Positions 33,107-46,273 are shown, numbered from the stretch's first letter. The stretch: DNA of 64,000 nucleotides from Centroberyx gerrardi (GCF_048128805.1 NC_136005.1:21352260-21416259); one strand, 5' to 3'. Notes: a model not told the origin generated them from the letters alone. A program made the numbers and translations.

Positions 33107-36100
33107 AATACATATAAAATGTTTCATGGACTCTATATCCAATTATGTTGTTTCTATTCCACCCATAGATTCCCCCCCACCTACCCATCCAATAAATGCT
33201 GTGTTTAATGACTGGCTGAATAATTGATTGTTGTGCTGTTCAAATTGCTATCCGATTATCTTATTTTCATTGCCATATACTGTTGTTGTGCAATCACCAT
33301 TGAATAAGGACACTAATCTGCAACACGGGCGATAAGAATATTGAATACCGAAAACGCAATAAGTGTTTGTGTTTTCATGAAAGAGAAAATGATGAGTCAT
33401 AGCAGTACTTTTTCTCCTGCAATCAGTTCCCAGTTTTAGTCCGTAAACTTATACGTACAGCTAAATCAATTTAAGTCGACATTATGTGAACCGGCCCACA
33501 TTCATCGAGCCCCTTAAGAGCAGGATCTAGGACTGGTGACCATTCGTTCTGATCCAAACTCTCCGCCTCACCTTGTCCTGGCCTCCTCTAGAACGTTCGC
33601 AGGCTGTCTGGCTGGCAGGGACCGGCTGGGGATACTGGGCGTGGCATGACGAGGGGTCCGCGGTGTGCTGGGCGCGGCCTGTCAATACAGGCAACAGTCA
33701 GACTGGACAAGGTGACAAGAAAATATGGCAGCCTCTTGCTCTGATGTCATTTCATATCTGTTCCCATAAACACAAAGCGTCCACAGATCGACATGGGGTC
33801 TTGCTGTAGGTCTCAGAAAAAAAAAAAAAGGTCTCAAAATCACACTTTTAGCGCATAAATGAATGCGAACAAAGCAGATTCCGACAATATATATAAAAGA
33901 AACTAGTACTGTCACTCACGTGTGGTTAAGTGAATTGCTTTCTTTATGTTATTAAACCTTTCATTTTGAACACCGTGTAACACCGAAATCCGGTCGGAGG
34001 AAACGTATGCCTATTAAACTGAAAAGTTTAATAACATAAAGAAGCGATTATTATCAGACAATATTGTCAGAATCTGCTTTGTTCGTGTTCGCTTATGCGC
34101 TAGAAGTGTGATTTTGAGATGTTTCACCATACAATAGCAATGAATGCAGAGAGAAAAAAACGCAATTCTCCAATTGCCTCTACTGGAGCCCCGGAATAAC
34201 AGACAATCACCAATTCTGGGGTTATATCATGGCCAGGAAGCTACACAACCAAAGGTACTAGCAAAGTTCAACATCACTTTAAGGTCTCTAATTCAAATTA
34301 AGTCTCTGGAATGACAGACAGTCAGACAGTCGTAAAACATATGTACGACTGACAATACTTAATGCAAGAAGAACCCCAAAACATGTTGCCTCTTTATGAG
34401 AAATGAGGAAGGATTCAGAGAGGAATGAAATGACCACCAGAACCTATAAGATTCTTAGAAACAAGCCTTTCAGAACTGGATCCGGGCAGGGATCTGGCAC
34501 CCACTCTACCTTCTTGCTGGGAGTCTTGCGCGGGGTCCTGGTCGAGGAGCGGCTTTTCTGTGTGGAGCGAGGAGTGCGAGACGCCGCTGCGCCCCGTCTG
34601 CTCCTCTTCACGACCACTTCCTCGTCGCTATCCATCTTTTCCTCTTCCTCCTCCTCGTCATCCTCACTGCTACTCTGCAGCTCCTTCTTAGCCGGGATAA
34701 AGTCATCCCCGTCCTCTCCGTCGGAGTCCTGCTGGTTGCCCAACAGATTCCTAACACAAAATACAGCGAGGCTCAGCGCTATGAAGATAGGAAACTGAAT
34801 TCTGTTTACGTTCCCATTTTCACCATTTGGGGTGTGTATTGTTGGTGCCTAGTCTAAAAGCTGGATACATTATTCCCTTTTTTAAGTCTAAAATTAAACT
34901 GTAAGACAGAAGCAGCGGTCAGAGGTTTTCTGACCCCTGCAGAATTTACAGTCAGTGAGTTATGAATCCCCGACAGCACTTACAGCTGCTTCCTGATGCG
35001 TGACGCCACCAGCTGGGCCGACTTCCTCTTGGAGCTCCTGGGTGTCATGGCGGCTGGCAGCATGGGAGAGTTCTCATTGTCCACCTCCGGCCTGTGAACA
35101 CCAGACAGAAACAGTGTGGGCAGGGAAGTGCATCCGCTGAACCGAGTCAAGGTGCAGATAGAAAAATATTTTATCATAATCCATGGAGTAGTCAAAGTAT
35201 TAAAAAAAAAAAAAAAAATTAGTATTTATAAGAAGGAAATAATCAACTTCCAACCTAATGTGGCTCTGAACTGAATGGTCTTAAGATTTCTTGCCAATGA
35301 AAACCCCAAGTTCAAGTGTCAGGTGTTCTTGCTCATCAGTGTTTAAATACAGTATAAGAATAACCTCATCAGTGCATTACACAGGTACTTACAGCACTGC
35401 CAGGGCAGGTTCCCTGATGGCTTTCAACGAGTCTGTCCTTCGGGAAGGAGTGGTGGCTCTATTTGAAGGCAGATATGATGAAACAGATTTTTAGGATTAG
35501 AAATAAGGAAAACAAATCAGGTAAAGGTGCAGTAACACTTGTAGTCAGCATTTTATATTTTTCTTAAAAAAAAACTAAAAAAAAACTATCTGCCCTGTTT
35601 AAAGTGCCATCAATAATGCCCAACTGTATGTGCAGTTAACTTACAGATTTGTGACACCAGCTACCACAACATGCTCTAACATTCACACTGCTGCGAGTTC
35701 CTCAGACCCACTCCTCCGAAAAACAGAAAGACAGGATTTGGACTGAAAAAAAAAAACACACCGGTGTGAATTGTGCGGAAGATCTTTTTTCCCCGTTTTT
35801 GCATCACACCCCACCACTTGTCCCAATACTGTCAAACCAGTGGCAGCCTAGGAGGAAAATACAGGAGTGGACATTGTCACGGGACATCACAGGAGCCGAG
35901 AAGTTAGGAGGGCATGACATGGCCCGATCATTCAAATCTCACTGCTCCTGTGTTGCCTCCCACTGAAAGTGTTGTCCACTCCTTGATTTGTATGTAAAGT
36001 TCCAGCCACCGGGCCTGGAGTGGCCCACTCACTTCTGCCCTCTGGTGGCATAGTCTCTTCGAGGGGTGGCTTTTCTTCTCCTCGGGGTCTTAGCCGAACC

Positions 36101-38872
36101 GATCGGCAACTCTGCCTCTAGTACCTCATCCTCCAGAGGACTCATATCCAGCAGCTCCCTGGAAGAGGGGCCAATGTGTCCAACTTTACACCAGAAGGAC
36201 GACACACAGTGTAGCCAGTGTAGCTACAGATAGTCAGAATGCATATTGCAAGAAATCGCACTACGCATGAGTCCTGCCCTTAATTTGGTTGGTGACAATA
36301 TTCTTTGTGACAGCATAAGTAGTACTAGTAAAATTAATCAATCATAGAAAAATAATAATAATGCGATGCCCTAAATACATCAGCCTTTCGCCGCCAATGA
36401 GGTGGGTCTGAATGTTATGTTGAAATTGGCATGTTTATGTATTGCTATATAATTGTGCATGTAGTACAGCTGCATCCGGCCCAGGACCTTTGGCACATGT
36501 CACCCCCCTCTCTCTCCCAGGCTTTCCTGTCTCTCTCCACTTTCAACTATCCAATAAAGTCAAAAAATTAAAACAAATTCATGCTGCACATTGTCAGCCC
36601 ACAATTAGACCCCCACCAGTTTGCCTACAGAGCCAAGCAAGTGGCAATAAAGTATCTATCTAGTACTCATTGTTAAGCACTATATACTGTCTATATACTT
36701 AGCACTATTTGGACACTGTGTGCGCATGTGTATGTGTCCACCCTTACCTGGTGGAGTGGTGTTTGGCAGATGAGTACAGACTATCCTCGGTGAGGGACAG
36801 TCTGTTCAAGCTGATGCTAGAGGGCTTCAGCAGGAACGCATCTTGAGCAGAGGCAGTCCTGTGGGCCGTCTTCATGGGGGCTAGGCCGCGGGACAGGGGC
36901 AGCGCCTGAGGTGGGGAGGACGACAGTCTCTGGGCCACCTCAGACTCCAGCTCTTCATCCAGCAGCTGGCTGAGAATATCCTCCCGGGTCATCGTCTTCT
37001 TCACCGGACCTGACGGAAGGAGGAGAATAACATGCAATGTAAATGAAAAATTTTGACAAAAAGTGCTAAATATAACAAAAATATGTTTACGCTTGCTTGA
37101 AGTGGAAAGTTTTTTGTCAGTAAAGGCATTATGCAGTAAACAGAACACATTTGTCAAATCAATCATGACTCGTGGATGTGTTTTCTGACACAGCTATATT
37201 CTACTTTCAGGAAATGTATTTATTGCTTAAAATTCACCCAACAGCAGGATAGAAACATAGGCAGGGCTTGTATTTGCGCATGGCAATTACTTATTAAATA
37301 TTTACCTGTGTCATTATCAACACTCAAACAACCGACACTGGAAAAAAAAACGTTCTGAATGGCATCCTGTTTTTGAGACACTCACTGCTGAGTTCCAGCT
37401 TCTTGCGTACGCCCGGTGTCCTGGTGATGCCGGCCCTCCGCTTGGCGCTCAGGCATTTGGAGGCGGACAGCTTGGAGGCCGAGTGTATGGACTCCGCCTC
37501 GGAGGTGCCCATCTTGCCCGCGCTCACGGTGGCCCTGCTGTGGGCCGCAGTAGAGGCTCTGCGCATGACCGAGGGATCTGGGGTGGGCAGAGCGCGTCGA
37601 GAGGGGCCTCGGGACGCCGGAGCCGCCGCGGGGGGGGAGCAGGGGGGCGAGGGAGGGAAAGACGGTTTGGGACGAGGAGGAGGAGGAGGGGAAGCGGGTT
37701 GAGCGGTGCCCTCCATCAGGGCCCGGTCTACAACCTTGAAGGCCTTGGCGTCCCAGGACACCTTCACGTACAGAGTGTCCTTGCTGTCAGACTCGGGGAA
37801 GGGAGCCGGTCCCGGGACATGCTTGACCTTTGGGCAAAAGGAGAGGCACTTAGAATGGAGTGATCAAGAATAAGAAGAAACCCAATACACTTCTGCCTCC
37901 AAAAGAAATAGAGGGTTGAAAGAAAGATAACTGGAGTCTATGTCAAAATAACTGAGTTGAATGTAAAAAAAAAATAAATAAAACAACACAAACAACAAAC
38001 AACTGAAAAATTCAGCCAAACTTCATTTATAGTCTATTCAAGTCTTATTCCAAGTGACCGTCCCTCCCTCCTTTACCTGCACAGTGCTGATGATGGACTC
38101 GGCATCCACCTCGTCATCACAGGCGCGGCCCTGATAGTAGAAGACTTCCTGCGGGTGCGGCTCCCTGCCCAGCAATGTGATCTTGTTCGGTGGCACTTCC
38201 GACACACGCACAAACCACTGAACCAGAGCCTTCTTCTGCCCTCCGCTTTCTGAAACACACAGTCAGAGACAAGGGATGAGTGGAAGGGGATCCCATCCAC
38301 CTTGTTAGCATAAATTATGGCATGCATTACTCTAATTAATTATATATTTTAGAGAAACATTAGGGAAATGACAATTAACCTGCTCACACAGTTTGTGATG
38401 AGTGCAATTGGGTTCAGGAATTCATGCTTTTTAGAGGTCACAAAACATCTATTGATTTGCATTCCTTCCCACTGGCTGTGACTCACCATCACCGAAGAGC
38501 TTGATGACCTTCGCCACATATGGGCTGTCTTCATCCTCTCCCTCTATGAGAATGTGTTGGCCTTTGGATATCTCAGTGGTCCTTGGGAGACCCTCTACAC
38601 TGATTCTCAAGGAGCTAGTACATGATAAAAAGAGAATGAATAGCCACGTTGAAATCAATCAGTCAAGTCTAATTTGGATATATATGAAAAGCAGGGATTT
38701 CACAAGTTAACTGAAATGATCAAGGCCACAGGAATAGCTTTCAGAAAAATGCACTCGTAGAAAAAGGTACTCACCCATATTCATAGGTCTTCAATTTCCT
38801 ATCGATACTTATTGGTCTGCCAACCCACTTGTAGACTCGTCGCACTCTCAGTCTTGTACAGTATCTTACCAT
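28931..38872 (-). CDS. orc1: Origin recognition complex subunit 1
   Basis: Largest ORC subunit; an AAA+ ATPase that with ORC2-6 and CDC6 loads MCM helicase at origins in the nucleus. Eighteen coding exons (minus): 38872-38775, 38614-38487, 38249-38077, 37827-37386, 37009-36748, 36158-36033, 35458-35393, 35091-34984, 34750-34510, 33678-33572, 33044-32943, 32671-32500, 31793-31686, 30461-30312, 29911-29792, 29668-29499, 29324-29237, 29125-28931; phases agree, giving 951 residues (human 861). N-terminal BAH domain (SPYVAK, VQWFVR), which in the family reads H4K20me2; a long disordered linker with a proline run and an acidic block ([16 protein letters not shown]); AAA+ core with Walker A GVPGTGKT at 624-631 and Walker B VLLVDE at 706-711; winged helix ending [11 protein letters not shown]. 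Start [12 protein letters not shown] aligns with the family's N-terminus. The extra length lies in the linker. Confidence 0.97.
30076..30140. repeat. Solo terminus of a Tc1/mariner-like MITE
   Basis: ACTACCACTCAAAAGTTTGG ACACACC followed by a TTTTAGAATAATAGTAAAG stretch matches the end of the element at 32075-32437. No opposite end is seen nearby, so this is a solo fragment in an orc1 intron. Confidence 0.55.
32075..32437. mobile_element. Degenerate Tc1/mariner-like MITE in an orc1 intron
   Basis: The right end GTCCAAACCTTTGACTGGTA is the inverted complement, with mismatches, of the left end (ATCAATCTAAAGTTAGGACA). Inside lies TTAAAGTAGCCGCCCTTTGT, a phrase typical of this fish element family as I recall it. 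No transposase frame remains. Confidence 0.65.
33055..33103 (-). repeat. (TG)n microsatellite at an orc1 3' splice site
   Basis: About 24 CA units on plus, TG on the orc1 transcript strand, ending 10 bases before the acceptor of the exon at 33044-32943. See the finding on UG repeats. Confidence 0.95.
33832..34119. mobile_element. Palindromic MITE with long inverted arms
   Basis: TCTCAAAATCACACTTTTAG at 33832 is mirrored by the inverted copy ending ATTTTGAGA at 34119, and the inner parts (TTTATGTTATTAAACCTTTC and AGTTTAATAACATAAAGAAG) also pair, so nearly the whole 288 bp folds into one hairpin with a small centre near 33975. It has no coding capacity and lies in an orc1 intron. Confidence 0.8.
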
Positions 38873-39203
38873 AATTGACTACCTGCTACGCTAGCTGATA
38901 TAAAACGGTGATAAATGCAGAGGTAAAAGACAGATGGTGTCCTAGAGATAATAGTGTACCTTAATCACTTGCCTGCTTTCTTTCAAAAGCTGGATTTAAG
39001 ACGACGATTTGCAGCAAAAAAAGTCTTGAAACAACACACTCCAGCTACAGTTCGCGCGAAAATGTCGCAATTTCCGTTTTCCAAAGCTATCGACCAATCA
39101 CCTCGACAGACGTTGACCCCGGACGTGAATGCTGTTGTGACGGAAGGTCAAGAAGCAGATACCGCTAGTGTTGTTTCGCTAAAGAAACACATTTCCCATC
39201 CCG
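38873..39203. promoter_or_regulatory. Divergent orc1/prpf38a promoter
   Basis: Only 331 bp separate the two start codons, so both 5' UTRs and the core promoter lie here. TTCGCGCGAAAA at 39051-39062 matches the E2F palindrome, and CCAAT stands at 39094-39098. orc1 is a known E2F target in mammals. No TATA box is evident, as usual for housekeeping divergent promoters. Confidence 0.75.
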
Positions 39204-42200
39204 ATGGCGAATAGAACAGTTAAAGATGCCAACAGTATACACGGGACAAATCCACAATATCTGGTGGAGAAAATCATCAGGACTCGAATCTATGAGTCTA
39301 AATATTGGAAAGAAGAGTGTTTTGGACTTACAGGTAAGAAACTTGTTAGCGAGCAAGCTAACTTCGGCTATCGTAAGCTAACCATCCAGCCGGAAAACCG
39401 AATGCACACGTTATTTCTTAATCTTAGGTAAAGTCCGTTCATTTGAATTTGTGAAGACCATTTGTCCCAACATGTAGAGGACCAAATAACGGGCTTTACT
39501 GTGATTTAAAAGGAGAGTCTGCTCTATTCACAGCAAATGGGACTGGCTGTGGATTCATAGTTTTTGTGTTGTTTGCTACACCCAAGTGCAATTTACTGTG
39601 TTTTCTGCTGGACCCTAAAATATACGAAAATATATGTAAATGTCCCTGTAAAACCTGGAGTTTTAGGAGAAACTTAACATGAGTGAGTCAATGCATGTGA
39701 GAAATGAGAGCTGTAAAGGCAATGTACATGTTCTGTTTTATCCACAGCCGAGCTAGTTGTTGACAAAGCCATGGAGCTTAAGTTTGTTGGTGGAGTTTAT
39801 GGTGGAAACATCAAACCCACTCCCTTCCTCTGCCTCACGCTGAAGATGCTGCAGATTCAGCCCGAGAAAGATATCATCGTGGAGTTCATTAAAAATGAAG
39901 ATTTCAAGTAAGTTCTGATGGATCCAGGGAGTAAAACGAAGAGGAGCGGTATCCATTTTGTCAACAACACAAATTCATAAATTCATCCATATCCTTGGTT
40001 AATAATGGATATAAAAGAACATGTAAACATTGACGACCATAATAAATGTAACTCCCACTGCCTAATAATGTTTTAGGTCAGAACAATGTGGAGATATTAT
40101 TAGACAGGTGTCTTTTTTCATATGACACTCTGATGGTTCTTTAGCCTGTGAGTTACTCTGCAATTGCAAATGCACATCAGCAAAATTGAGCCACCACTGA
40201 AGCTAAATGAATGAGAGTCATAGGTGCAAGCACATCATGTTTGGTAATTCTAATCATCAGCAGTAGTTTGTTATATGCTAAATGTGGCTGAATTTTGGCC
40301 AAAATTTGAAATATGTTGCAGTTGCTGACTGTTATGATTTCTGATTATTTAGCATGAGAAGTGACTAGACTGTAATGTTTGTTTGGCTATTAGAACCAAA
40401 CCATCTATTTCAGATTCCTTTGGTTCTTGGATTACCTTCGGGTCAATGAACCATCGGAATAGCTTATAAAAACCAGCAATTATGCTGTGGGACTATCACA
40501 GCCATCTCATCCATTTATATGTACATATCAGCTTCTGGCAACCTGTTCTCTCTCTTCTTTATTAGATACGTTCGCTTACTCGGAGCAATGTACATGAGGT
40601 TAACGGGCACCTCAGTGGATTGTTACAAGTACCTGGAGCCTCTATACAATGACTACAGAAAAATCAAGAGTCAGAACCGAAACGGAGGTGAGTCTTTTTT
40701 CAAAGTGGGTCCACCACTCATCACTCAGCAAGCTAATTGTTCCTGCCAGCCTGCTTCTAGCAAGAACAAATGTTGCCTTTTGGATGCTTTGTATTGTGGA
40801 TGTAAGATGACATCATGCCAGGTTGCTGCCATCTTTCTGTAACGGTTTATTGTTTCTGCTACTTTCCTCCTCTCTGCTCCAGAGTTTGAGCTGATGCATG
40901 TGGATGAGTTCATAGACGAGCTTCTTCATGCTGAGAGAATGTGCGACATCATTCTGCCTAGGCTTCAGGTGAGTTGGCATCATGTCTATACACGCACACC
41001 TTTGATTCACATGCCTAGGCCACTGAAGTGTGTCTATGTGTGTGTGTGTATGTCACAGAAAAGACAGGTCCTTGAGGAGGCTGAGCTGTTAGACACACGC
41101 ATCAGTGCTCTGGAGGAAGACCTGGATGAGGTGGAGAGCAGCGAAGAGGAGGATGAAGAGGAAGAGAAGGTAACGTAACACTGCAAGCCTAACTAGCTAT
41201 ATTTTTCCTCCGTCTGAAAATTGGTTTGCAGTGAAGTGAATAATAACTATTACACAGGGCAGATGTGGTCGTCTACAAGCACACCAACGCTTTTTAGGTG
41301 CTCAGGGATATGCATTATTGGATTGGCATAATAGGGCAACAGTAAATATACACATACTCGCACGTCTAATATCACCGGCATCTAGCTTGTCAGTGGGCCT
41401 AATCATGTGCGTACATCCTCACAGACGCTCCCGCAGACTCCGCCAGCACTGACGAACACACAGAGCCCAGCTCTTATTGAGATGCTCTGTCCAGCACCTA
41501 ATAAGCACCTAATAACTTCATGGGTAGAGCACACTGTTAGTTAGCAGTTTGATTTCCACTGAGCTGATCCATTCTGCGAACGCGTGCGCTCATGGCCCTG
41601 TCAGGCACTTAAAATTAAATTGTCCACCAAATTGCTTGCCTATATACATTAGTGATGATGATGACAAGACATGATATTTCAAATATTACACATAATGAGG
41701 TAGAGGTTTGATGGATGTGCAGATGGCTGATAAGACCAGTGTGAGCATGGGACACGCTGTGGGCACTGGGCAGGAGTATGATTTATTTCCAGAGGGCTTT
41801 GTGTTACTGCTGTCCTTGCATCTTTGCCTTTTGGGGTTTTTTCATCTCAGAGGTGGCTGCTCGGACAACAACGTTATACATTTCAAGATCCACACAACAC
41901 GATGAAACATTATTGGGAACAATACAAACAGTAATGGTTCATATGGAAAACAGGCCAGAGTCACAGAGTGTTTGGAGTGATTGAAGCATAAAGCCCTGCT
42001 AAATTGCTAGTATCCTTTGCACATCTGTATCAGGGCTGCTTCACTGAATAGATTCCTGCTTTATTGGACCGTTCTAGCTCCTTGAAGGCATACCTACTTA
42101 TTATCCACATTTCAATGGCAACACTGAGCCAACGCAGTTTTTTTTTTTGTTTTTTTTTACAATCAAAAGCACAGGGACTCCACTGTCAAATGAACAAAAA

Positions 42201-44062
42201 GTTCATTTGACAGTTGCAGCAACTCTGTTGCATCATGATGCAGAAACAATCATAACACATTTAATTTCTAGAGACTTGAATAATGAGGGATCCTGTGTTG
42301 GCTCTAGCTGGCCTTGTACTGGAAAGAAGATCACGGAAACCCAAGTGTTATCTTGCAAAGTCTTTAATGGTCCCTGTAATGTTGTCTGTCTATTTCACCG
42401 CCTGCAGCCAGAGAGACTCCAGACCCCCGAGCCCCACAGACGCAGTTACCGTGACAACGACAGACCCCGCCGCTCCCCCTCTCCACGTTACAGACGCAGC
42501 CGCTCACCCAGACGGTCTGTCGTTAATTTATTTATCCTTTATTTTAACATACATTTAGCTGTGTGTATCTGTACTCTCAATGATGATGAATGCTAAAATA
42601 CAATGTTAAATCCCTTGTGGTTTATTTCCTTCCAGGAGGAGCAGATCACCAAAGAGGCGAAGGTACGTGTGCTTTTGTTTGAAATCCTAAATCCATTTGG
42701 CTTTTAACAGAATACTTGTAGCATATTCTGATTATTCCACAGATGTGATTTTATAGATTCTTTTCTTCCAGGATTTCAGGCTTTTTTCACACAACCCCCA
42801 TTCTATTCTGTTGGAGATTACCATTTTCTAATGTAAATTTCTGTTTTCCTTTTCCCCGCATTATTTCCAGTAGTCCTGATCATGCGCTGTTTCCAAAAAC
42901 TTCATGTAGCGTGTATATCATTTTCTATGCAGATATGCCTGTGATTGGGGCCACTGTCTAACATAATTTTTTCCTTATTCGTCTTGACCGCATTCAGCCC
43001 GTCCCCCCGGAGAGACCGCCATCGCAGCAAGAGCCCCCGCCGGCACCGCAGCAGGTCCCGAGACAGACGCCACCGCTCCAAGTCCCCAGGTAGCACTCGC
43101 ATCAGTGGATGAAGGGGGACAGCCTCCATTTGTAAACCATGAAGCAGCTACAAACAGACCGCCACCCCACAGTTGGATCTTCACCAATCACACACGAATC
43201 ACTGTTAAATGTCTCAGTATAAAAGTTTTTATGAGAGGAATTTAATTGTTTCATTCTAACTTATCCAACCAGAATGGGAGGGATTTTTGAATATATTTTA
43301 TAATTTAGGCTTCATGAACACGACACAACAACCAAACGTATTCCTGTTTTTTTTTCTGTTCTTCCATTCACTAGCTTTTTTGCTCATATGAAGTATGTAT
43401 GTATCGCTGCTATTGTGGAAAACACATTTAACTGCACTTTAGTGTTTTTTTTTAAATACATGGATGTCGGTGAGAAAATAAGTATCCAGCATTCAGTCAT
43501 TCTGGGGAAACCCTTTTTGCAGATATGTGGATTTTACCTGGCAGCAGGAATATATAAGCTTGATTTGAATATGCTAGTTTGGCACCTATTCTGAAATCCA
43601 GCTCATTGTTTTCCACCAGGTCATCACAGAAGCCACAGGCATCGCAGCCACTCGAAGTCCCCAGAGAGGTGAGTGCTAAAATTGAAGGCAAGGTCTAATG
43701 AAATGTAAAGCTTCAAAATTAGAAACTGCTGCTGTATGTCATAATACTTTTAAGTCCACTCAAGTAATTCTAATTTCTTAAATACTTTGTGGTATTTATC
43801 TGAATGTGTTTGCACAATAAAAAATCTTTGATAAAGACAAAGTGAACAGGGAATCTGTCCAAATATCACCAATCTAATTCATAATTTGTGATGGACATAT
43901 ACCATTCATTGAATTGCCTCTATGTATATACCTAGATCATGACAGCAATTCTATTTATCTGTTGCCTGTTTATGTTGACCAACACCAAATATTATTTTTA
44001 TTCTGTTATATTACAGGAGTTCAAAGAAGAGTCACAAGAAGAGTCGAAGAGGAAACGAGTGA
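39204..44062 (+). CDS. prpf38a: Pre-mRNA-splicing factor 38A
   Basis: Component of the spliceosomal B complex, acting in the nucleus near activation. Ten coding exons: 39204-39333, 39748-39907, 40566-40687, 40883-40968, 41059-41169, 42408-42514, 42636-42662, 42998-43089, 43620-43668, 44017-44062; phases agree, giving 309 residues (human 312). The start MANRTVKDANSIHGTNPQY is the conserved N-terminus. PRP38 domain about residues 1-180; an acidic stretch (ESSEEEDEEEEK) encoded by exon 5; then an RS-rich tail with SPRRDRHRSKSPRR-type repeats ending SKKSHKKSRRGNE and TGA. The donor after exon 6 is GTCTGT, weak but needed by the frame. The gene starts from the promoter shared with orc1 and runs toward the IFIT-like gene. 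Confidence 0.97.
42182..42214. repeat. Perfect 14-bp hairpin in prpf38a intron 5
   Basis: ACTGTCAAATGAAC, then AAAAA, then GTTCATTTGACAGT: fully complementary arms with a five-base loop, 193 bp upstream of exon 6. Confidence 0.9.
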
Positions 44063-44437
44063 TCATTTATTTTTTTGTTTCTTTTTTTACCTGCAAGCTG
44101 TCAAAGGTCTTACCTCTAAATCTTGTATGAAGTTTTTTGAATTTTTTAAATTCCATTTTGAGAAGCAATTTCAATTGTAGATATTGGACCAGCCTAAAAC
44201 ATGTTTAACCTTACTGCAATGCACATGGACTGAGCATGGACACAGTCTGTATATCTCCACTCTGAGAGATGTACAAGTAAATCCAGTGTTGTGTTTCCAT
44301 CCTTCAGAATAATTGTGGCCAACATTAACAAGTTTTGGATATTTGTCAATGTAGAAAATGGTTCCTGTAAACATTGTTTCAGTGTCTGTATGTCAAGTAT
44401 GAGTTAGCACTGTTATTTACATTCATTAGGCTATAGA

Positions 44438-44443
44438 AATAAA
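44438..44443 (+). terminator. Poly(A) signal of prpf38a
   Basis: AATAAA 376 bp after the stop codon. The convergent IFIT-like gene has its own signal about 210 bp further on, so the two 3' ends nearly meet. Confidence 0.6.
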
Positions 44444-44652
44444 GAACCTTCCCCTACTACATGAGTCATGTGTTTATGGGATGTTTTATTGACTCAAAAT
44501 CGATTCAACCACAATAAAGACAAGTCACTGTACAGAAATCAAGGTTCACATTTGTGTTTCTGTAACTTTAAGATTACTTTGCTATATTTGAGGTATAAAG
44601 GTACAGATACAGATAGGTACAGAAGAAGTGAAAAATAACAAAGTTCAGGGAA

Positions 44653-44658
44653 TTTATT
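44653..44658 (-). terminator. Poly(A) signal of the IFIT-like gene
   Basis: AATAAA on the minus strand (TTTATT on plus), 92 bp beyond the stop codon at 44750-44752. Confidence 0.55.
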
Positions 44659-44749
44659 GAGAATACATAATGCCGTTACAGGTATTCTGTTAGTACCCAG
44701 CCCTGTGAATACAGCTACAGTAAATGCAAATGATTCATTTTCCATTATG

Positions 44750-46273
44750 TTACTCTTGGAGGTTAGCCAGAAAGTCTTCTATTTCTCCACACATTCGGTT
44801 CATCCTCCTGTCTTTAATTTGTCTCAAAATTTTGATGCTGTTGTTCCTATGGGTGGATGGTTGTGGTATTTCTGCTACCTTCATGTGATAGATTATTGAA
44901 TTGTGGCGGTCTTGATGATGATAATTTAAGTAGTTTGCATATTTGTAGTAAAGCATCTGTAACTCGGCAGGCTCCAGCCTGCTTTCTAGCAATTCCTTGT
45001 ATATCTGGTCGGCTTGTGCCTTGTCGTGATGAGTTGACTCTGCATATAGACTTGCTAAGGCAAATTTTGTCGGTAGTGAAGTGTGAGGGTAGAGAGAGAT
45101 CACTTCTTTGTGAAGACCGATTGCTCTGTCCACCACACTTTGCCTGAGGTGACTGTCCTTGTCTGAAAAAATCTTCCATTTGTAGCAGGTTGCAAGGCAG
45201 CTTTTCAGATAGCGTTCATTTGGATGTCTTTCTAAAGCCTCATCTGCCAAATCAACGGCCTCATCAATAGTTAAATACATTCTGTAAAGTCTTAGTAATG
45301 GTCTGATACCACTGTAGCTGCTGACAGGCTTTTCCAAAACCCTTTTAGCCAACTTGCGTGCTTCATCTTCAATTTTTTTACCATCCTTAGCAAGTCTCCC
45401 AAGGTAAAGAGCAGCAAGGTACGAATTTTCTGGATCGTGTTCCTTGGCATCTTCCAATTTCTTCATCATCTCAGCCTCCCGCTCGGGGGTGTGGTTTTCC
45501 ACAGCACTCTCTAATGCCAAGACATGGCTAGTGCGCCACTCCACCCTGTCCGGTTCCACGCTGATGGCTCTCTGGAAGTATTCTATAGCCTCCAACTTTC
45601 TGTCTGGGCTGAACTTCATCAGAGTCCACGCTTTTTCAGCATAGATGTCTGCATGGAGTTCATCCTGGGGTGGAGATGGGTATGTCAGTAGCAGGGCCTC
45701 TATCTTTGCCACATAAGACTGACTTTCCACATGCTCTCCCAGGTGATGGTACAGCCAAGCCAGGTTCCCATAGTTCACCAACAACCAGGGACCCTCGTCT
45801 GAAACGGTGTTTCTAATCTGGCGAAAGGCTTCTGTTGCCATCCTCAAGCACCGCAGAGCGTCATCTCTAGTGGAACCCAGGGTGTCATCTTGAGAGGCCA
45901 ACTGGTAGTGTATGTATCCCTGCAGGTTGTAAATGTGCCCCAGCCACAGGTATCCCTCTTCAGTGCCAATATCCTCCAGGTTATCCCTGAGCAGCAGAAG
46001 CTTTGATCTGCTGTGGTCTAGCTCCCATGTGAAATGGCATTGCAGTGCCTCCAGTTTGGCCCTCAGTGTTGTCTGACTTTGAGCAGCACTGATAGATAAT
46101 GAAAATAAAACATTGGCATTGGATGCATTGGTTAATATTGTAATATGTGCTCTGTGGTGTATGACAGAAATGGCTCTAAAAGAAGTTATTCAGTTCAAAT
46201 AACCATTTTTTCCTGAAGGTGATATAAGTGATAGAATTATGCGAAATACAGATTCAACAAGTACTTACCTCAT
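44750..46273 (-). CDS. Interferon-induced protein with tetratricopeptide repeats (IFIT-like)
   Basis: IFIT proteins are cytoplasmic TPR proteins induced by interferon that bind viral or non-self RNA ends and restrict translation. Two coding exons: 46273-46269 carries only ATGAG before a GTAAGT donor, and 46088-44750 carries the rest; together 447 residues. A minimal first exon of ATG plus two bases is the hallmark of IFIT genes. The N-terminus (LRAKLEALQCHFTWEL) matches the family, as do TPR-like helices such as LLVNYGNLAWLYHHLGEH, a YAEKAWTLMKFSP segment and ALYLGRLAKDGKKIEDEA. Length is usual for the family. The gene converges on prpf38a, and an ISRE-like site and a TATA-like box lie upstream. 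Which IFIT paralogue it is cannot be decided here; fish genes do not map one-to-one to mammalian IFIT1/2/3/5. Confidence 0.93.
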
